A DNA stretch of 64,000 nt. Origin: Paenibacillus_AR mesotrionivorans. GTDB lineage: Bacteria > Bacillota > Bacilli > Paenibacillales > NBRC-103111. The stretch spans positions 186,001-250,000 of the forward strand of contig NZ_JBJURJ010000004.1 in NCBI RefSeq assembly GCF_046098205.1, given 5' to 3'. The notes beneath the pieces were generated by a model. That model saw nothing but the letters and a program-made list of their open reading frames with translations, was not told the DNA's origin and made no database searches. This document shows positions 24,967 to 33,844 of this stretch, piece by piece; within the stretch, counting starts at the first letter, position 1, and the number at the start of each line of letters is the position of its first letter. A program made the translations under genes and the position numbers.

Positions 24967-25013
24967 TTGCCAATCCCAGAACATCGTGTATACTGTGTAT
25001 ATAGATATATACA
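24967..25013 (+). promoter_or_regulatory. Promoter and palindromic operator of the GntR-ABC operon
   Basis: TTGCCA (24967-24972), a 16-bp spacer and TATACT (24989-24994) form the promoter. TGTATATA-GA-TATATACA (24996-25013) is a perfect 18-bp palindrome at the expected transcription start. It is the likely site of the GntR-family regulator encoded in the operon. Confidence 0.65.
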
Positions 25014-25035
25014 GAATAACACTGGAGGCGAGGAT

Positions 25036-25764
25036 ATGCCGAAAGGCTATGTCTACATGCTGGTGAAGCAAGAAACCCGGAAGCTGCTGCTGCCTGCTAT
25101 TCTGACAGGGATTCTCTTCGCATTCCTGGGTGCGGTTACGGGGATTATGTACCTGGGGCAGAATGACCCGGATTTGATGGAAGGGGCAATACGGATCATA
25201 CGGCACACCGCGGCGGATCTGGTGACCGTATCCATGACAAGCACCTTGGGCTTTGCTTTTACCAAGGAGTATCTCAGCCATTATTGGACCGATGCCTTCT
25301 CCCGGAAGCTGGCCTTCTACCGCAAGCTGCCGGTGACGGATAAGGAAATTGTGGCAGCGCGGTATCTGGTGTTTTTAATCACCCTTCTGCCCATGGCGCT
25401 GTGCTATTTTGCCGCTTTATATCTCCCGGTCAGATTGGAGCATTTGGCTACTGGGACCGAGTTTGTCCAGGCTGCCGTGTTGTGGTTGGGATTCTCATTG
25501 GCAGGCGGGGCGGGATTTATGTATATGGAGCTGGGGATGGCCGGCAAAACCTATATGCGGATGACTCTGTTGGTGATGGTGGTGCTTTTGCTGGTTATCG
25601 TGCTTCTGAATTTGAGCGGCATTCATCTTGTGGCCGGCAGCTTGGCCCTAGTGCGGAGCTACGGGTTATGGGCGTCTTTGGCCGGGGTGGCCGTTGGCGG
25701 AGCCATTGCCTGGGGAATGGCTCCGCTGATGGTTCGAAGGCTGGCTTCACGCGACCTCATATGA
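25036..25764 (+). CDS. ABC-2-like membrane permease
   Basis: This 242-residue integral membrane protein has about six helices and no catalytic motif. It resembles permease components encoded with YtrA-type regulators: FTKEYLSHYWTDAFSRKLAFYRKLPVTDKEIVAARYLVFL is a typical cytoplasmic stretch. It probably pairs with the ATPase at 26223. The ATG at 25036 has GGAGG 10 bases upstream. It is the first gene of a five-gene run (25036-29398) under one promoter, likely acting at the cell envelope. The transported substrate is unknown. Confidence 0.75.
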   Translation: MPKGYVYMLVKQETRKLLLPAILTGILFAFLGAVTGIMYLGQNDPDLMEGAIRIIRHTAADLVTVSMTSTLGFAFTKEYLSHYWTDAFSRKLAFYRKLPVTDKEIVAARYLVFLITLLPMALCYFAALYLPVRLEHLATGTEFVQAAVLWLGFSLAGGAGFMYMELGMAGKTYMRMTLLVMVVLLLVIVLLNLSGIHLVAGSLALVRSYGLWASLAGVAVGGAIAWGMAPLMVRRLASRDLI

Positions 25765-25804
25765 TGAATACCCTTATGAAGCAGAGCTGGAAGGAGGAAT
25801 GCCT

Positions 25805-26230
25805 ATGCTGCTGCCGATACAATTATCCCCGGCCAGTCCTGAGCCCATGTACCACCAGATCGAGGTGCAGCTAAGGGGGCTGATACTGGGAGGCAAGCTG
25901 ACAGAGGGAACACCGCTCCCCTCCATCCGGGAGCTGGCGTTGGACCTGTCCTGCAGCGTGATTACCATCAGAAGGGTATACCAGGACCTGGAGAACGAGG
26001 GTTTAATCCGGACCCGGCAGGGCACGGGCACCTTCGTGGCTCGAGTGGAGACGGAGGACCGGGAGCGCAATCGGCTGGAGACAGTGAGCCGGGCCTTCCG
26101 GGAGGCCGTCTCGACGGCTTCCCGTTATGATTGCAGCCCCGAGGAGATGCGCCGGCTGCTGGAGCAGGCTATTGCGGAGCGGAAGCTGGAGAGCAGACAG
26201 GACGGGAAAGGAGAGCATGCCCATGAGTGA
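25805..26230 (+). CDS. GntR family regulator, YtrA type
   Basis: This 141-residue protein has a GntR winged-helix domain (PMYHQIEVQLRGLILGGKLTEGTPLPSIRELALDLSCSVITIRRVYQDLENEGLIRTRQGTGTFVA) and only a short C-terminal tail. That short form defines the YtrA subfamily, which usually controls ABC transporter genes responding to cell-wall-active compounds. The ATG at 25805 has AAGGAGG 7 bases upstream; the ATG at 25799 is too close to it. It overlaps the next gene by 8 bp. Probable target: the palindrome at 24996-25013. Confidence 0.9.
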   Translation: MLLPIQLSPASPEPMYHQIEVQLRGLILGGKLTEGTPLPSIRELALDLSCSVITIRRVYQDLENEGLIRTRQGTGTFVARVETEDRERNRLETVSRAFREAVSTASRYDCSPEEMRRLLEQAIAERKLESRQDGKGEHAHE

Positions 26231-27188
26231 GCAAACGGTGCTGGAAGTGAAGAATCTGGCCAAGTTATACGGGGAGTTTCAGCTGGGTCCTGTGAGCATG
26301 ATGCTGGAGGAAGGCTACGTTTATGTGATTATGGGACGCAACGGCTCGGGTAAAACAACATTGTTCCGAATGCTGAATGCCATTGTGCAGCCGGAGAGGG
26401 GAATGCTGGAATGGTTCCCGGCAGCAGCCGCTCCAGTGACGGAAGCCCCCTCCGGGCAAAACAGCAGACCTGCCGCCCCGGAGAATCGAACACCTGCCTC
26501 CGCAGAGGTTGAGACTTTGCGGGAAAAGCGGCGGCGGATCGCCTATATGCCCGATGAGCTGGATATTCCCGATTTGGGCTGGAGCCTCCGGGACTGGCGT
26601 GATGCCGTCTTCCCGTTTTTTCCGGCGTGGGATGATGCCTGCTACCGGCGGCTGGTTGGCCGTTACGGTCTGGATGACCGGAAGGCGATGCGGAAGTCGT
26701 CCAAGGGCACCAAAAAGCTGGCTGCCTTTATTATCGCCCTGTCCCAGTCTCCCCGGGTCCTGGTGCTGGATGAGCCGTCGGCGGGTCTGGATCCTTTTTC
26801 CTGGAAAATGATGCTGGAAGACTTGTCCGCCTTTATGTCCGCCGGAGACAAAACCATCCTCATGGCCACCCATATCATAGAGGAAATACGGAGGCTGGGG
26901 GACTATCTTCTCTTTTTGGAAAATGGGAAGGTGCACGGCCCCTTTGAGAAGGATGCGCTGTCCGAAAGCTGGCGGACGCTGTGGGTCAGTGAACTGCCGG
27001 CCAGTGCGGAGGCCCTTCCCGGTGCCGCTGCCGTGGAGAAGGGAACACCCCACCGGCTGGTCACCCGGTCGCCGGGGGCAACCCGGGAGGCGTTGGAGAA
27101 GCTGGGGATTGCTGTGACGGATGAACGTCCGTTGGAATGGGATGAACTTTTTTGGCATGTGGTACGTAATAAAGGCAAGGATATGTAA
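26223..27188 (+). CDS. ABC transporter ATP-binding protein with unusual insert
   Basis: This 321-residue ATPase has Walker A GRNGSGKTT, Walker B VLVLDEPSAGLDP and the H-loop MATHIIEEI. The signature is SSKGTKKLAAF rather than LSGGQ, as in other YtrB-like ATPases. Between Walker A and the Q-loop region about 40 extra residues appear, rich in Pro, Ala and Glu (SGQNSRPAAPENRTPASAEV); this insert is unusual. The start overlaps the gntR stop, so translation is probably coupled. It likely powers the permease at 25036. An ATG two codons earlier is possible. Confidence 0.88.
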   Translation: MSEQTVLEVKNLAKLYGEFQLGPVSMMLEEGYVYVIMGRNGSGKTTLFRMLNAIVQPERGMLEWFPAAAAPVTEAPSGQNSRPAAPENRTPASAEVETLREKRRRIAYMPDELDIPDLGWSLRDWRDAVFPFFPAWDDACYRRLVGRYGLDDRKAMRKSSKGTKKLAAFIIALSQSPRVLVLDEPSAGLDPFSWKMMLEDLSAFMSAGDKTILMATHIIEEIRRLGDYLLFLENGKVHGPFEKDALSESWRTLWVSELPASAEALPGAAAVEKGTPHRLVTRSPGATREALEKLGIAVTDERPLEWDELFWHVVRNKGKDM

Positions 27189-27207
27189 TAGAGAGGAGAA
27201 TGAAGCC

Positions 27208-28113
27208 ATGAGTGTGCTGGATGTCTCGAATGTAAGCAAGCAGTACGGCGACAAAACAGCGGTGGACAGCATCAGTCTCCAGGTGGAGCGCGGGGAAATC
27301 TACGGACTCCTGGGCGCCAACGGTGCCGGCAAAACCACCACCATGCGGATGGTGCTGGGACTGATTTATCCCGATGCCGGGTCCATCCGTTATAACGGGA
27401 AGCCCTACACCAATGACATTACCCGGATGCTGGGGTACTTGCCGGAGGAACGGGGACTGTACCCCAAGATCAAGGTCAGCGAGCAGCTGGTTTATCTGGC
27501 CCAATTGAAGGGGATGGAGAAGAAGAAGGCGGATGCCAATCTCAAGCGCTGGCTGGAACGCTTCGGTGTGCCGGAGTATTACGACAAGCGGGTGGAGGAG
27601 CTGTCCAAGGGCAACCAGCAGAAGATCCAGTTTATTGCAGCGGTAATTCATGAGCCGCAGCTGATTATTCTGGACGAAGCCTTCAGCGGCTTGGACCCGG
27701 TGAATGTGGAGATCTTGAAGGGTACGGTGAAGGAGCTGCGGGACAGCGGCGTCAGCATCCTGTTCTCCACCCACCGGATGGAGCATGTGGAGGAGCTGTG
27801 CCGCAACATTACCATTTTGCACAAGTCCAAAACAGTCATGAAGGGGAATCTCCGGGACATCAAGAACCGCTTCCCCAAGGAAAGAGTGCTGCTCTCTACC
27901 ACAGGGGAGGTGGACGGTCTGGCGTCTATTCCCGGCGTGACGGCCGCCCTCCGCCACGAGAACGGCTACGAGCTGCGGGTGAGCCGCCCGGAAGCGGCGC
28001 GGGAGATTATTACTCTGGCGCTAAGCCAGACGGATGTGCACCACTTTGAGGTCAAGGAACCGACGCTGAATGAAATTTTCATCAAAACAGTAGGAGGCGA
28101 TGGACATGAATAA
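27208..28113 (+). CDS. ABC transporter ATP-binding protein, NatA/YhaQ-like
   Basis: This 301-residue ATPase shows Walker A GANGAGKTTT, Q-loop LPEERGLYP, signature VEELSKGNQQKIQF, Walker B LIILDEAFSGLDP and H-loop FSTHRMEHVEE. The C-terminal domain ending EPTLNEIFIKTVG is typical of the NatA/YhaQ group, which works with a NatB-like permease in Na+ or drug export. The ribosome site is GAGGAGA, spaced normally. It overlaps the permease gene by 8 bp. Energy coupling is clear; substrate is not. Confidence 0.9.
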   Translation: MSVLDVSNVSKQYGDKTAVDSISLQVERGEIYGLLGANGAGKTTTMRMVLGLIYPDAGSIRYNGKPYTNDITRMLGYLPEERGLYPKIKVSEQLVYLAQLKGMEKKKADANLKRWLERFGVPEYYDKRVEELSKGNQQKIQFIAAVIHEPQLIILDEAFSGLDPVNVEILKGTVKELRDSGVSILFSTHRMEHVEELCRNITILHKSKTVMKGNLRDIKNRFPKERVLLSTTGEVDGLASIPGVTAALRHENGYELRVSRPEAAREIITLALSQTDVHHFEVKEPTLNEIFIKTVGGDGHE

Positions 28114-29398
28114 CGGCTTTCTTACGGTGATGGGGTTTACCGTCCGCAATAAATTCCGTTCCAAGTCCTTTATTGTCACCTCCGTGATTTTGGCGCTGCT
28201 GGTGATTGTCGGCTCCAACCTGCCCTATATCATCTCCAAGTTCCAATCGGGCGAAGCTTCGGAAATTGGTATGGTGGCGGGGGATGTAGCCGCGCGGCTG
28301 GACCAGTTTTACGGATCCCAGGAGAAGGCGGAGGTTATTGTGCGTCAATTCCCGGACCAGGGCTCCGCTGCCGCTAATGAAGCGGCGATGAAGGAGCGGA
28401 TTTCCTCAGGCGAAATCAAGGGTTATCTGGAGCTGGGAGAAATGGACACGGCTTCGGGTTTCCCCAAGGTGGCCTACAAGTCGAAGGCAACCATGGATTT
28501 CGGCTTTACCAACAAGCTGCAATCCGGCCTGCAATATGTAAAGAATGAGGATGCGGCCAAAGGCCTGCCTCCCGCAACCCTGCAAAAGCTGATGGCCCCG
28601 GTGGTTATCGACAATGTGCAAATATCCACTACAGACGGAGGCGCCGGCTCTGTGGGCAAAAACGGCAAATCCGCCGAAGAGGTGGTGATTGCCACAGGTA
28701 TGGTTTATATTCTGGTGATTGTGCTGTTTATGGGCGTGATGATTACCGGCCAGCTCATCGCAACCGAAATTACCGCGGAGAAAAGCTCCCGTGTCATGGA
28801 GGTGCTGATCACCAGTGTGTCACCGCTTAAGCAGATGTTCGGCAAGATCGTCGGTATGCTGATTGTGGGCTTAAGTCAAATCCTGCTGATCGCGGGTGTG
28901 GCGGTGATTAATCTGACGCTGCCGCATAATATCGATACGCTGAAGGATCTGAATATCGATCTGGGGGCGATCGATCCGCTCTTGATCGTGTTTGCAGTCA
29001 TCTTCTATCTGCTGGGGTATTTCCTCTACTCCACGCTGTACGCGGCGGTGGGCTCCATTGTCAGCCGGACGGAGGATTTGGGGCAGGCGGTAATGCCCTT
29101 GACGCTGTTTTCCCTGGCGGGCTTCTACCTGGCCATCTTCGGGCTGACTACGCCCAACGCCACCTATGTGGTGATATCGTCCTTTATCCCCTTCTTCTCG
29201 CCGTTCCTGATGTTCATGCGGATCGGCCTGACGGACCCGGCCTGGTGGGAGGTGGCCCTGTCACTGGCCATCCTCTGCGGCACCATCTTCGGCCTGGGCT
29301 GGCTGTCCGCCAAGATCTACCGCACCGGAGTACTGATGTACGGCAAACGCCCCACCATGAAGGAGCTGCGCAAGGCCATGAAGGCGTACAAGGTGTAA
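28106..29398 (+). CDS. ABC transporter permease, NatB/YhaP-like
   Basis: This 430-residue ABC-2-type permease has one N-terminal helix (SFIVTSVILALLVIVGSNL), a long extracytoplasmic part (about 40-195), and five or six C-terminal helices including VVIATGMVYILVIVLFMGVMI and the coupling region ITAEKSSRVMEVLITSVSPLKQMFGKI. This is the NatB layout. The ATG at 28106 has GGAGG 8 bases before it; the upstream ATG at 28100 is too close. It forms an exporter with the preceding ATPase and ends the operon; a terminator follows. Confidence 0.9.
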   Translation: MNNGFLTVMGFTVRNKFRSKSFIVTSVILALLVIVGSNLPYIISKFQSGEASEIGMVAGDVAARLDQFYGSQEKAEVIVRQFPDQGSAAANEAAMKERISSGEIKGYLELGEMDTASGFPKVAYKSKATMDFGFTNKLQSGLQYVKNEDAAKGLPPATLQKLMAPVVIDNVQISTTDGGAGSVGKNGKSAEEVVIATGMVYILVIVLFMGVMITGQLIATEITAEKSSRVMEVLITSVSPLKQMFGKIVGMLIVGLSQILLIAGVAVINLTLPHNIDTLKDLNIDLGAIDPLLIVFAVIFYLLGYFLYSTLYAAVGSIVSRTEDLGQAVMPLTLFSLAGFYLAIFGLTTPNATYVVISSFIPFFSPFLMFMRIGLTDPAWWEVALSLAILCGTIFGLGWLSAKIYRTGVLMYGKRPTMKELRKAMKAYKV

Positions 29399-29415
29399 GG
29401 AATTGGTTAGTTGGA

Positions 29416-29451
29416 AGAGCCGGGGGCTGGATGCCTCCGGTTCTTTTTTTG
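29416..29451 (+). terminator. Terminator of the GntR-ABC operon
   Basis: GAGCCGG-GGGC pairs with GCCT-CCGGTTC (29417-29443), followed by seven T. Confidence 0.8.
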
Positions 29452-29544
29452 GATGGTATAAAGGAATTCTTTTATTTAATAATTTTTTGTGCTTTCATAA
29501 AAGAGAAACGCTGAGGAAGGCGTGAATAAAGGGGAGATGAAACC

Positions 29545-30120
29545 ATGACAAAAGCATATGTAATTGGAATTGCAGGTGGCAGTGCCAGTGGGAAATCTAC
29601 TTTCTCGGACTCCTTGGAAAAGGAGCTTCAAACTTTAAGGATTCAAACCTTTCATATGGATAAATATTTTAAGCCTAAAGAAAACCGCCCTGTAACCGAG
29701 GCGCCCATAACCGGAAAGATATATATGGATGACAATCATCCGGAGACGGTTGATCTGGCAAAGCTGAAGGAGGATTTTTTTGCGGTACTGGAGGAGCAAT
29801 ACGATGTAATTATTATTGAGGGACTGCTCACCCTGTGGGATAAGGATATTTATCAAGCCTGTGATTTGAAGCTGTTTGTCGATTGCAAGGCTGATGAAAG
29901 AATTGTCAGGCGAATCCGCCGCAATATGACATGGGGACTCACCTATGATCAAATAACAGATGTCTATTTGGACATGGTCCGCTATCGCCATGACGAATAT
30001 GTAGAGCCTACAAAATGGCGGGCGGATCTGATCTTGAACGGATCTCTTCCGATCAGACAAGCTCTTGACATCATTGCCTGCTATATTAAAACAGCCCATT
30101 CTACTGGAAAAGATGGATGA
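29545..30120 (+). CDS. Uridine kinase-like P-loop protein
   Basis: This 191-residue P-loop protein of the uridine kinase/phosphoribulokinase group has Walker A GGSASGKST (residues 11-19), the substrate region FHMDKYFKP, the Walker-B-like VIIIEGLLTLWD and an LID region DERIVRRIRRNMTWG. It probably phosphorylates a nucleoside or small metabolite; the true substrate is not certain. Codon use is visibly richer in A and T than in its neighbours, which hints at a different origin. GGGGAG lies 8 bases upstream. It seems to be a single-gene unit. Confidence 0.82.
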   Translation: MTKAYVIGIAGGSASGKSTFSDSLEKELQTLRIQTFHMDKYFKPKENRPVTEAPITGKIYMDDNHPETVDLAKLKEDFFAVLEEQYDVIIIEGLLTLWDKDIYQACDLKLFVDCKADERIVRRIRRNMTWGLTYDQITDVYLDMVRYRHDEYVEPTKWRADLILNGSLPIRQALDIIACYIKTAHSTGKDG

Positions 30121-30187
30121 GGACAAATTGGCAAAATAACGAATCCTCTGTCCACAGTGGACGGGCAGAGGAAAGATCATTTGCAAA

Positions 30188-30220
30188 AACTAATGATATT
30201 AGTTAAAATGTTAATATAAT
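30188..30220 (+). promoter_or_regulatory. TetR-type operator and -10 box of the MBL-TetR pair
   Basis: AACTAAT-GAT-ATTAGTT (30188-30204) is a perfect palindrome, and TATAAT (30215-30220) follows. The palindrome covers the expected -35 area and is the probable site of the TetR protein encoded downstream. Confidence 0.6.
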
Positions 30221-30265
30221 TATTTATTCGGTTAATGTGAGTAATCAATAGGAGGAGGAACCCCG

Positions 30266-31003
30266 ATGAAAAGCACAACGGTTCAAACCGTCACCCAACT
30301 GGCTTTTTTGCCGCGGCTTTTCCCGATTAACTGCTACCTGGTGGAGGAGCAGGATGGACTGACCCTGATTGACTCCGGTATGGCCTTTTGCCAAAAGGGG
30401 ATTCTAAGCGCTGCCTCCCGTTTGGGAAAACCCATCCGCAGAATTGTGCTCACCCACGGCCACCAGGATCACGTGGGGGCTTTGGATGGTCTGAAGGCTG
30501 CTCTGCCTGACGCGAAGGTATATATTTCCGCCAGAGATTCCCGGCTGCTGGCAGGGGATGTCTCCCTGATGTCCCATGAGCCGAATCTACCCATCCGGGG
30601 AAGTGTGCCTAAAGGGATCAAAACAAAGCCCGACATTCTCCTCCAAGACGGGGACATGGTCGGCTCCCTCCAGGCAGTGGCGGCCCCCGGGCATACTCCC
30701 GGCTCTATGGCTTTTCTGGATACGCGCAACCGGATTCTTATTGCGGGGGATGCTTTTCAGGTGCGGGGAGGTGCGGCCGTTTCGGGGAAGCTGAAGCCCT
30801 TATTCCCCTTTCCGGCCATGGCCACCTGGAGCAAACAAGAGGCCTTGGCCAGCGCCCGCAAGCTGCGGAGCCTGGAGCCTTCGCTGCTGGCCGTGGGACA
30901 TGGGCGGATGCTGCAGCAGCCGATTCCCCTCCTGGACCGGATCATCGCAGAGGCGGAAGCGGACACCGGATTCCTTCCCCAGACAGGGGGCAAGCGGCTG
31001 TGA
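30266..31003 (+). CDS. MBL-fold metallo-hydrolase
   Basis: This 245-residue metallo-beta-lactamase-fold hydrolase has the zinc motif THGHQDHVG (H64, H66, D68, H69), then APGHTPGSM and IAGDAFQ, and a late AVGHGRML, so all metal ligands are present. Members cleave thioesters, lactones or other esters. AGGAGG precedes the ATG. The stop overlaps the start of the TetR gene (GTGA), so the two are co-translated and the regulator probably controls the hydrolase in response to its substrate. Confidence 0.92.
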   Translation: MKSTTVQTVTQLAFLPRLFPINCYLVEEQDGLTLIDSGMAFCQKGILSAASRLGKPIRRIVLTHGHQDHVGALDGLKAALPDAKVYISARDSRLLAGDVSLMSHEPNLPIRGSVPKGIKTKPDILLQDGDMVGSLQAVAAPGHTPGSMAFLDTRNRILIAGDAFQVRGGAAVSGKLKPLFPFPAMATWSKQEALASARKLRSLEPSLLAVGHGRMLQQPIPLLDRIIAEAEADTGFLPQTGGKRL

Positions 31004-31596
31004 CCTCCAAAACCAGATTAAATTCCGACCTGATTATCCGCGCAGCGGTCCGCATTGCGGATGAGGAGGGAGTGGAGGCGCTGACTCTGGCCACTCTGGC
31101 CCAGCGGCTGGACATCCGCTCCCCCTCCCTGTATAACCACATCGCCGGACTTCCCGAGCTCCGCAGGCTGCTGTCTCTCCATGGTCTGGAGGAGCTGCGG
31201 TCCGAGCTGCTTCATGCCGCCGTTGGCCGGGCGGGAGAGGGCGCTATCCGGGCTATGGCCTACGCCTACCTCGGTTTTGCCAGAGCTCATCCCGGGCTGT
31301 ATGAGCTCACGCTGCTCTCCTCCAAACAGGAGGATGCGGAGTGGGCGAAGGTGGCCAACGGGATTGCGGAGCTGGTGGTCCGGGCATTGGAGTCCTACCG
31401 GCTGGACCCGGCCGCCGCTATTCATACCGCCCGTGCTCTGCGGAGCCTGCTGCATGGTTTTGCTTCTTTGGAGCGGCATGGCGGGTTCGGGCTTCCGTTT
31501 GACCTTAACGAGAGCTTTGCCGAAATGGTGGGTTTGTTTCTGGCGGGTCTGCAGGCGCAATCTGCCGGTCCGGAAAACGGGCGGAAATCCGATTGA
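31000..31596 (+). CDS. TetR/AcrR family regulator
   Basis: This 198-residue regulator starts at a GTG overlapping the MBL stop codon. The N-terminal helix-turn-helix (IIRAAVRIADEEGVEALTLATLAQRLDIRSPSLYNHIAGLPEL) is followed by a C-terminal ligand domain of the WHG type (ALRSLLHGFASLERHGGFGLPFDLNESFAEMVGLFLAGL). It most likely binds the palindrome at 30188-30204 and represses its own operon. The ligand is unknown. Confidence 0.9.
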   Translation: MTSKTRLNSDLIIRAAVRIADEEGVEALTLATLAQRLDIRSPSLYNHIAGLPELRRLLSLHGLEELRSELLHAAVGRAGEGAIRAMAYAYLGFARAHPGLYELTLLSSKQEDAEWAKVANGIAELVVRALESYRLDPAAAIHTARALRSLLHGFASLERHGGFGLPFDLNESFAEMVGLFLAGLQAQSAGPENGRKSD

Positions 31597-31738
31597 CAGC
31601 TCTGACACTGTATGTTATCGTGTGGGAATACTTGAGGCATTCCGTGAAAAAAACGGGATGTCTCGTTGTATTTTTAAGAAAATTTTACATTTAATGTATG
31701 AACCACCCGCAACTATAACATGTAATGAGGTGCTTTTG

Positions 31739-31834
31739 GTGAAGCTCACCCTGGAAACCTTTTTTAAGCTGGTTTCAATCGGATCAACTGCTGCCATCGC
31801 AGTTATTTTTCTATACCTGCTGCTGATCCGTTAA
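31739..31834 (+). CDS. Putative 31-residue membrane peptide
   Basis: A GTG-started frame with AGGTG 6 bases upstream encodes one hydrophobic helix (FKLVSIGSTAAIAVIFLYLL) ending IR. It lies in the 390-bp gap between the TetR and GGDEF-EAL genes. Short length and a non-ATG start make this tentative; the rest of the gap shows nothing else. Confidence 0.4.
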   Translation: MKLTLETFFKLVSIGSTAAIAVIFLYLLLIR

Positions 31835-31983
31835 GCATGGAAACCGCCCCCGACACATAAGATGTATTCTCCCCTTATTCCTCTATTTTTCCAAAAAAAT
31901 GCATAACAAATAGAGGAAATTGAAAATTTTTGTAGAATATTGGGGAGAATGCGAGAAATGTACGTCAAATGTGGAGGGAGTCC

Positions 31984-33753
31984 ATGCTGCGGATTCAAAG
32001 AAATGATAATCAGCCCAACATGAAGAACAAAAAAAAGGGCGGCGAGCTGCCCTTGGCTCCCTTGTCCAAACAAGCCTTCAGCCCCTGGAAGGGCGCAGGC
32101 AGGATTGCGCTGGTCTACCTGGTTTTGGGCTCTCTGTGGATTCTGTTCACCGACCGTGCGGTATCCGCCCTGGCACTGGATGAACAGTGGATCACCAAAA
32201 TCAACATGATCAAGGGCTGGTTCTTTGTATTTACTACAGCCGTGCTGATCTTTAGCCTGATCTTCCGGATGCTGGCGGAAATTAAGCGCAAAGAGACGTT
32301 TCTGGAGCTGGCCTACAAGGATGCGGTGGGCAGCCATGAGCGGCTGGAGTCCGCCTATGAGGAAATCATCGCCACCGAGGATGAGCTTCGGATGCAATAC
32401 AGCCAGCTCATCGAGAACCAGCGGAGGCTGGCGGAGAGCGAGGAGATGCTGCAGCATCTGGCTTACCATGATCCGTTGACGGGGCTGCCCAACCGGCTGG
32501 CGCTGTTCGAGCTGGCGGGCAAGGAGCTGCTGGAGACGGGTGAAACCCGGGCTGCACTGTTGTTCGTGGATATAGATAATTTCAAATATGTCAATGATAC
32601 CATGGGCCACGCCTTCGGCGACCGCCTGATTCAACATGCGGGACAGCGCCTGGAGGAGATTATCGGGGAGAGGGGCGGCATCTACCGCTTCGGCGGCGAT
32701 GAATTTATCGTGCTGCTTGCTATGTCCCGGGAAGAGGCGGATGAGGCTGCCGCAGAAATTTTGTCCGCTTTTAAGGAAACGGTGGATGTGGACGGAAGTC
32801 TGCTGCGGATCAGCATGAGCATCGGGATGAGCTTGTATCCGGAGCATGGCAAGGATATCGAGGAGCTGCTGAAGTATGCGGATATCGCCATGTTTCAGGC
32901 CAAAAGCGCAGGCAAGGGCAGTTATGTCGTATTCGAGTCCTGGCTGACCGACTCCTTCTCGGAGCGGATGCGGATCGAAAACCGGCTTTACGCGGCCATG
33001 GAGAACAACGAATTTCATCTGGTATACCAGCCTCAAGTGGATCCGGCGGGGAAACGGGTGACGGGCCTGGAGGCGCTGGTGCGCTGGAACAGCCCCGAGC
33101 TGGGGCAGGTTTCCCCGGTGCGGTTTATTAAGGTGGCCGAGGATACTCATTTTATAATCCCGCTGGGAGCGTGGATTCTGGAGGAGGCCTGCCGCTACTT
33201 GAAGTCCCTCCACGACAAGGGCTTCCCGGAGCTGACCATGTCCGTGAACATCTCCATGCCCCAGCTTCTGCAGACGGATTTTTATGAGCTGGTGCTGGAG
33301 ACGCTTGCCTCCTCGGGACTGTCTCCCAAGGATCTGGAGCTGGAGCTGACGGAGACGGTTCTGTTGAAGTCGTACGATCATGTTCTGCCTAAGCTGGCCG
33401 CGCTGCGCGGCATCCAGGTGAAGATTGCGCTGGATGACTTTGGAACGGGTTATTCCTCCCTGAGCTACTTGACCAATCTGCCGATTACCACGCTGAAAAT
33501 TGATAAGTCCTTCATCGATCTTCTGTCCACAGATGATCCCCAGGGTTCGCTGGTGGAGGAGATTATCCGCATCGGACGCCGGATGAATCTGACCGTGGTG
33601 GCGGAGGGTGTGGAAACCCGGGATCAGTTGGACCGGCTGACGGAGCAGGGCTGCGACCGGATTCAGGGCTATTATTTCAGCCGTCCGCTGCCGCCGGAGG
33701 AGCTGGAGGTATTCCTGGCGGGCTGGAGTAGTACACCTGGAGCTAACGGGTAA
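31984..33753 (+). CDS. Membrane-bound GGDEF-EAL cyclic-di-GMP enzyme
   Basis: This 589-residue protein has two N-terminal membrane helices (RIALVYLVLGSLWILFTD and GWFFVFTTAVLIFSLIF), a coiled-coil stretch (about 100-155), a GGDEF domain with intact RFGGDEF (near 237), and an EAL domain with GLEALVRW (near 363), DDFGTGYSSL and AEGVET. Both active sites look complete, so it may make or break cyclic-di-GMP. No sensory domain is seen apart from the membrane segments. GGAGGGAG lies just before the ATG. It stands alone. Confidence 0.93.
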   Translation: MLRIQRNDNQPNMKNKKKGGELPLAPLSKQAFSPWKGAGRIALVYLVLGSLWILFTDRAVSALALDEQWITKINMIKGWFFVFTTAVLIFSLIFRMLAEIKRKETFLELAYKDAVGSHERLESAYEEIIATEDELRMQYSQLIENQRRLAESEEMLQHLAYHDPLTGLPNRLALFELAGKELLETGETRAALLFVDIDNFKYVNDTMGHAFGDRLIQHAGQRLEEIIGERGGIYRFGGDEFIVLLAMSREEADEAAAEILSAFKETVDVDGSLLRISMSIGMSLYPEHGKDIEELLKYADIAMFQAKSAGKGSYVVFESWLTDSFSERMRIENRLYAAMENNEFHLVYQPQVDPAGKRVTGLEALVRWNSPELGQVSPVRFIKVAEDTHFIIPLGAWILEEACRYLKSLHDKGFPELTMSVNISMPQLLQTDFYELVLETLASSGLSPKDLELELTETVLLKSYDHVLPKLAALRGIQVKIALDDFGTGYSSLSYLTNLPITTLKIDKSFIDLLSTDDPQGSLVEEIIRIGRRMNLTVVAEGVETRDQLDRLTEQGCDRIQGYYFSRPLPPEELEVFLAGWSSTPGANG

Positions 33754-33761
33754 AATAATTC

Positions 33762-33826
33762 AAAAAAAAGCCGGCTTTGCAGATGCAGCCGGGAGAATTG
33801 TCTCCCGCTGCTCTGCAAAGCCGGCC
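33762..33826. terminator. Large terminator hairpin between convergent genes
   Basis: GCCGGCTTTGCAG (33770-33782) pairs perfectly with CTGCAAAGCCGGC (33813-33825) around an inner GCAG/CTGC and CGGGAGA/TCTCCCG stem. On the minus strand eight T follow, so it serves the aldo/keto reductase gene. Confidence 0.88.
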
Positions 33827-33844
33827 TTGTAGCTGTTACGGCAA

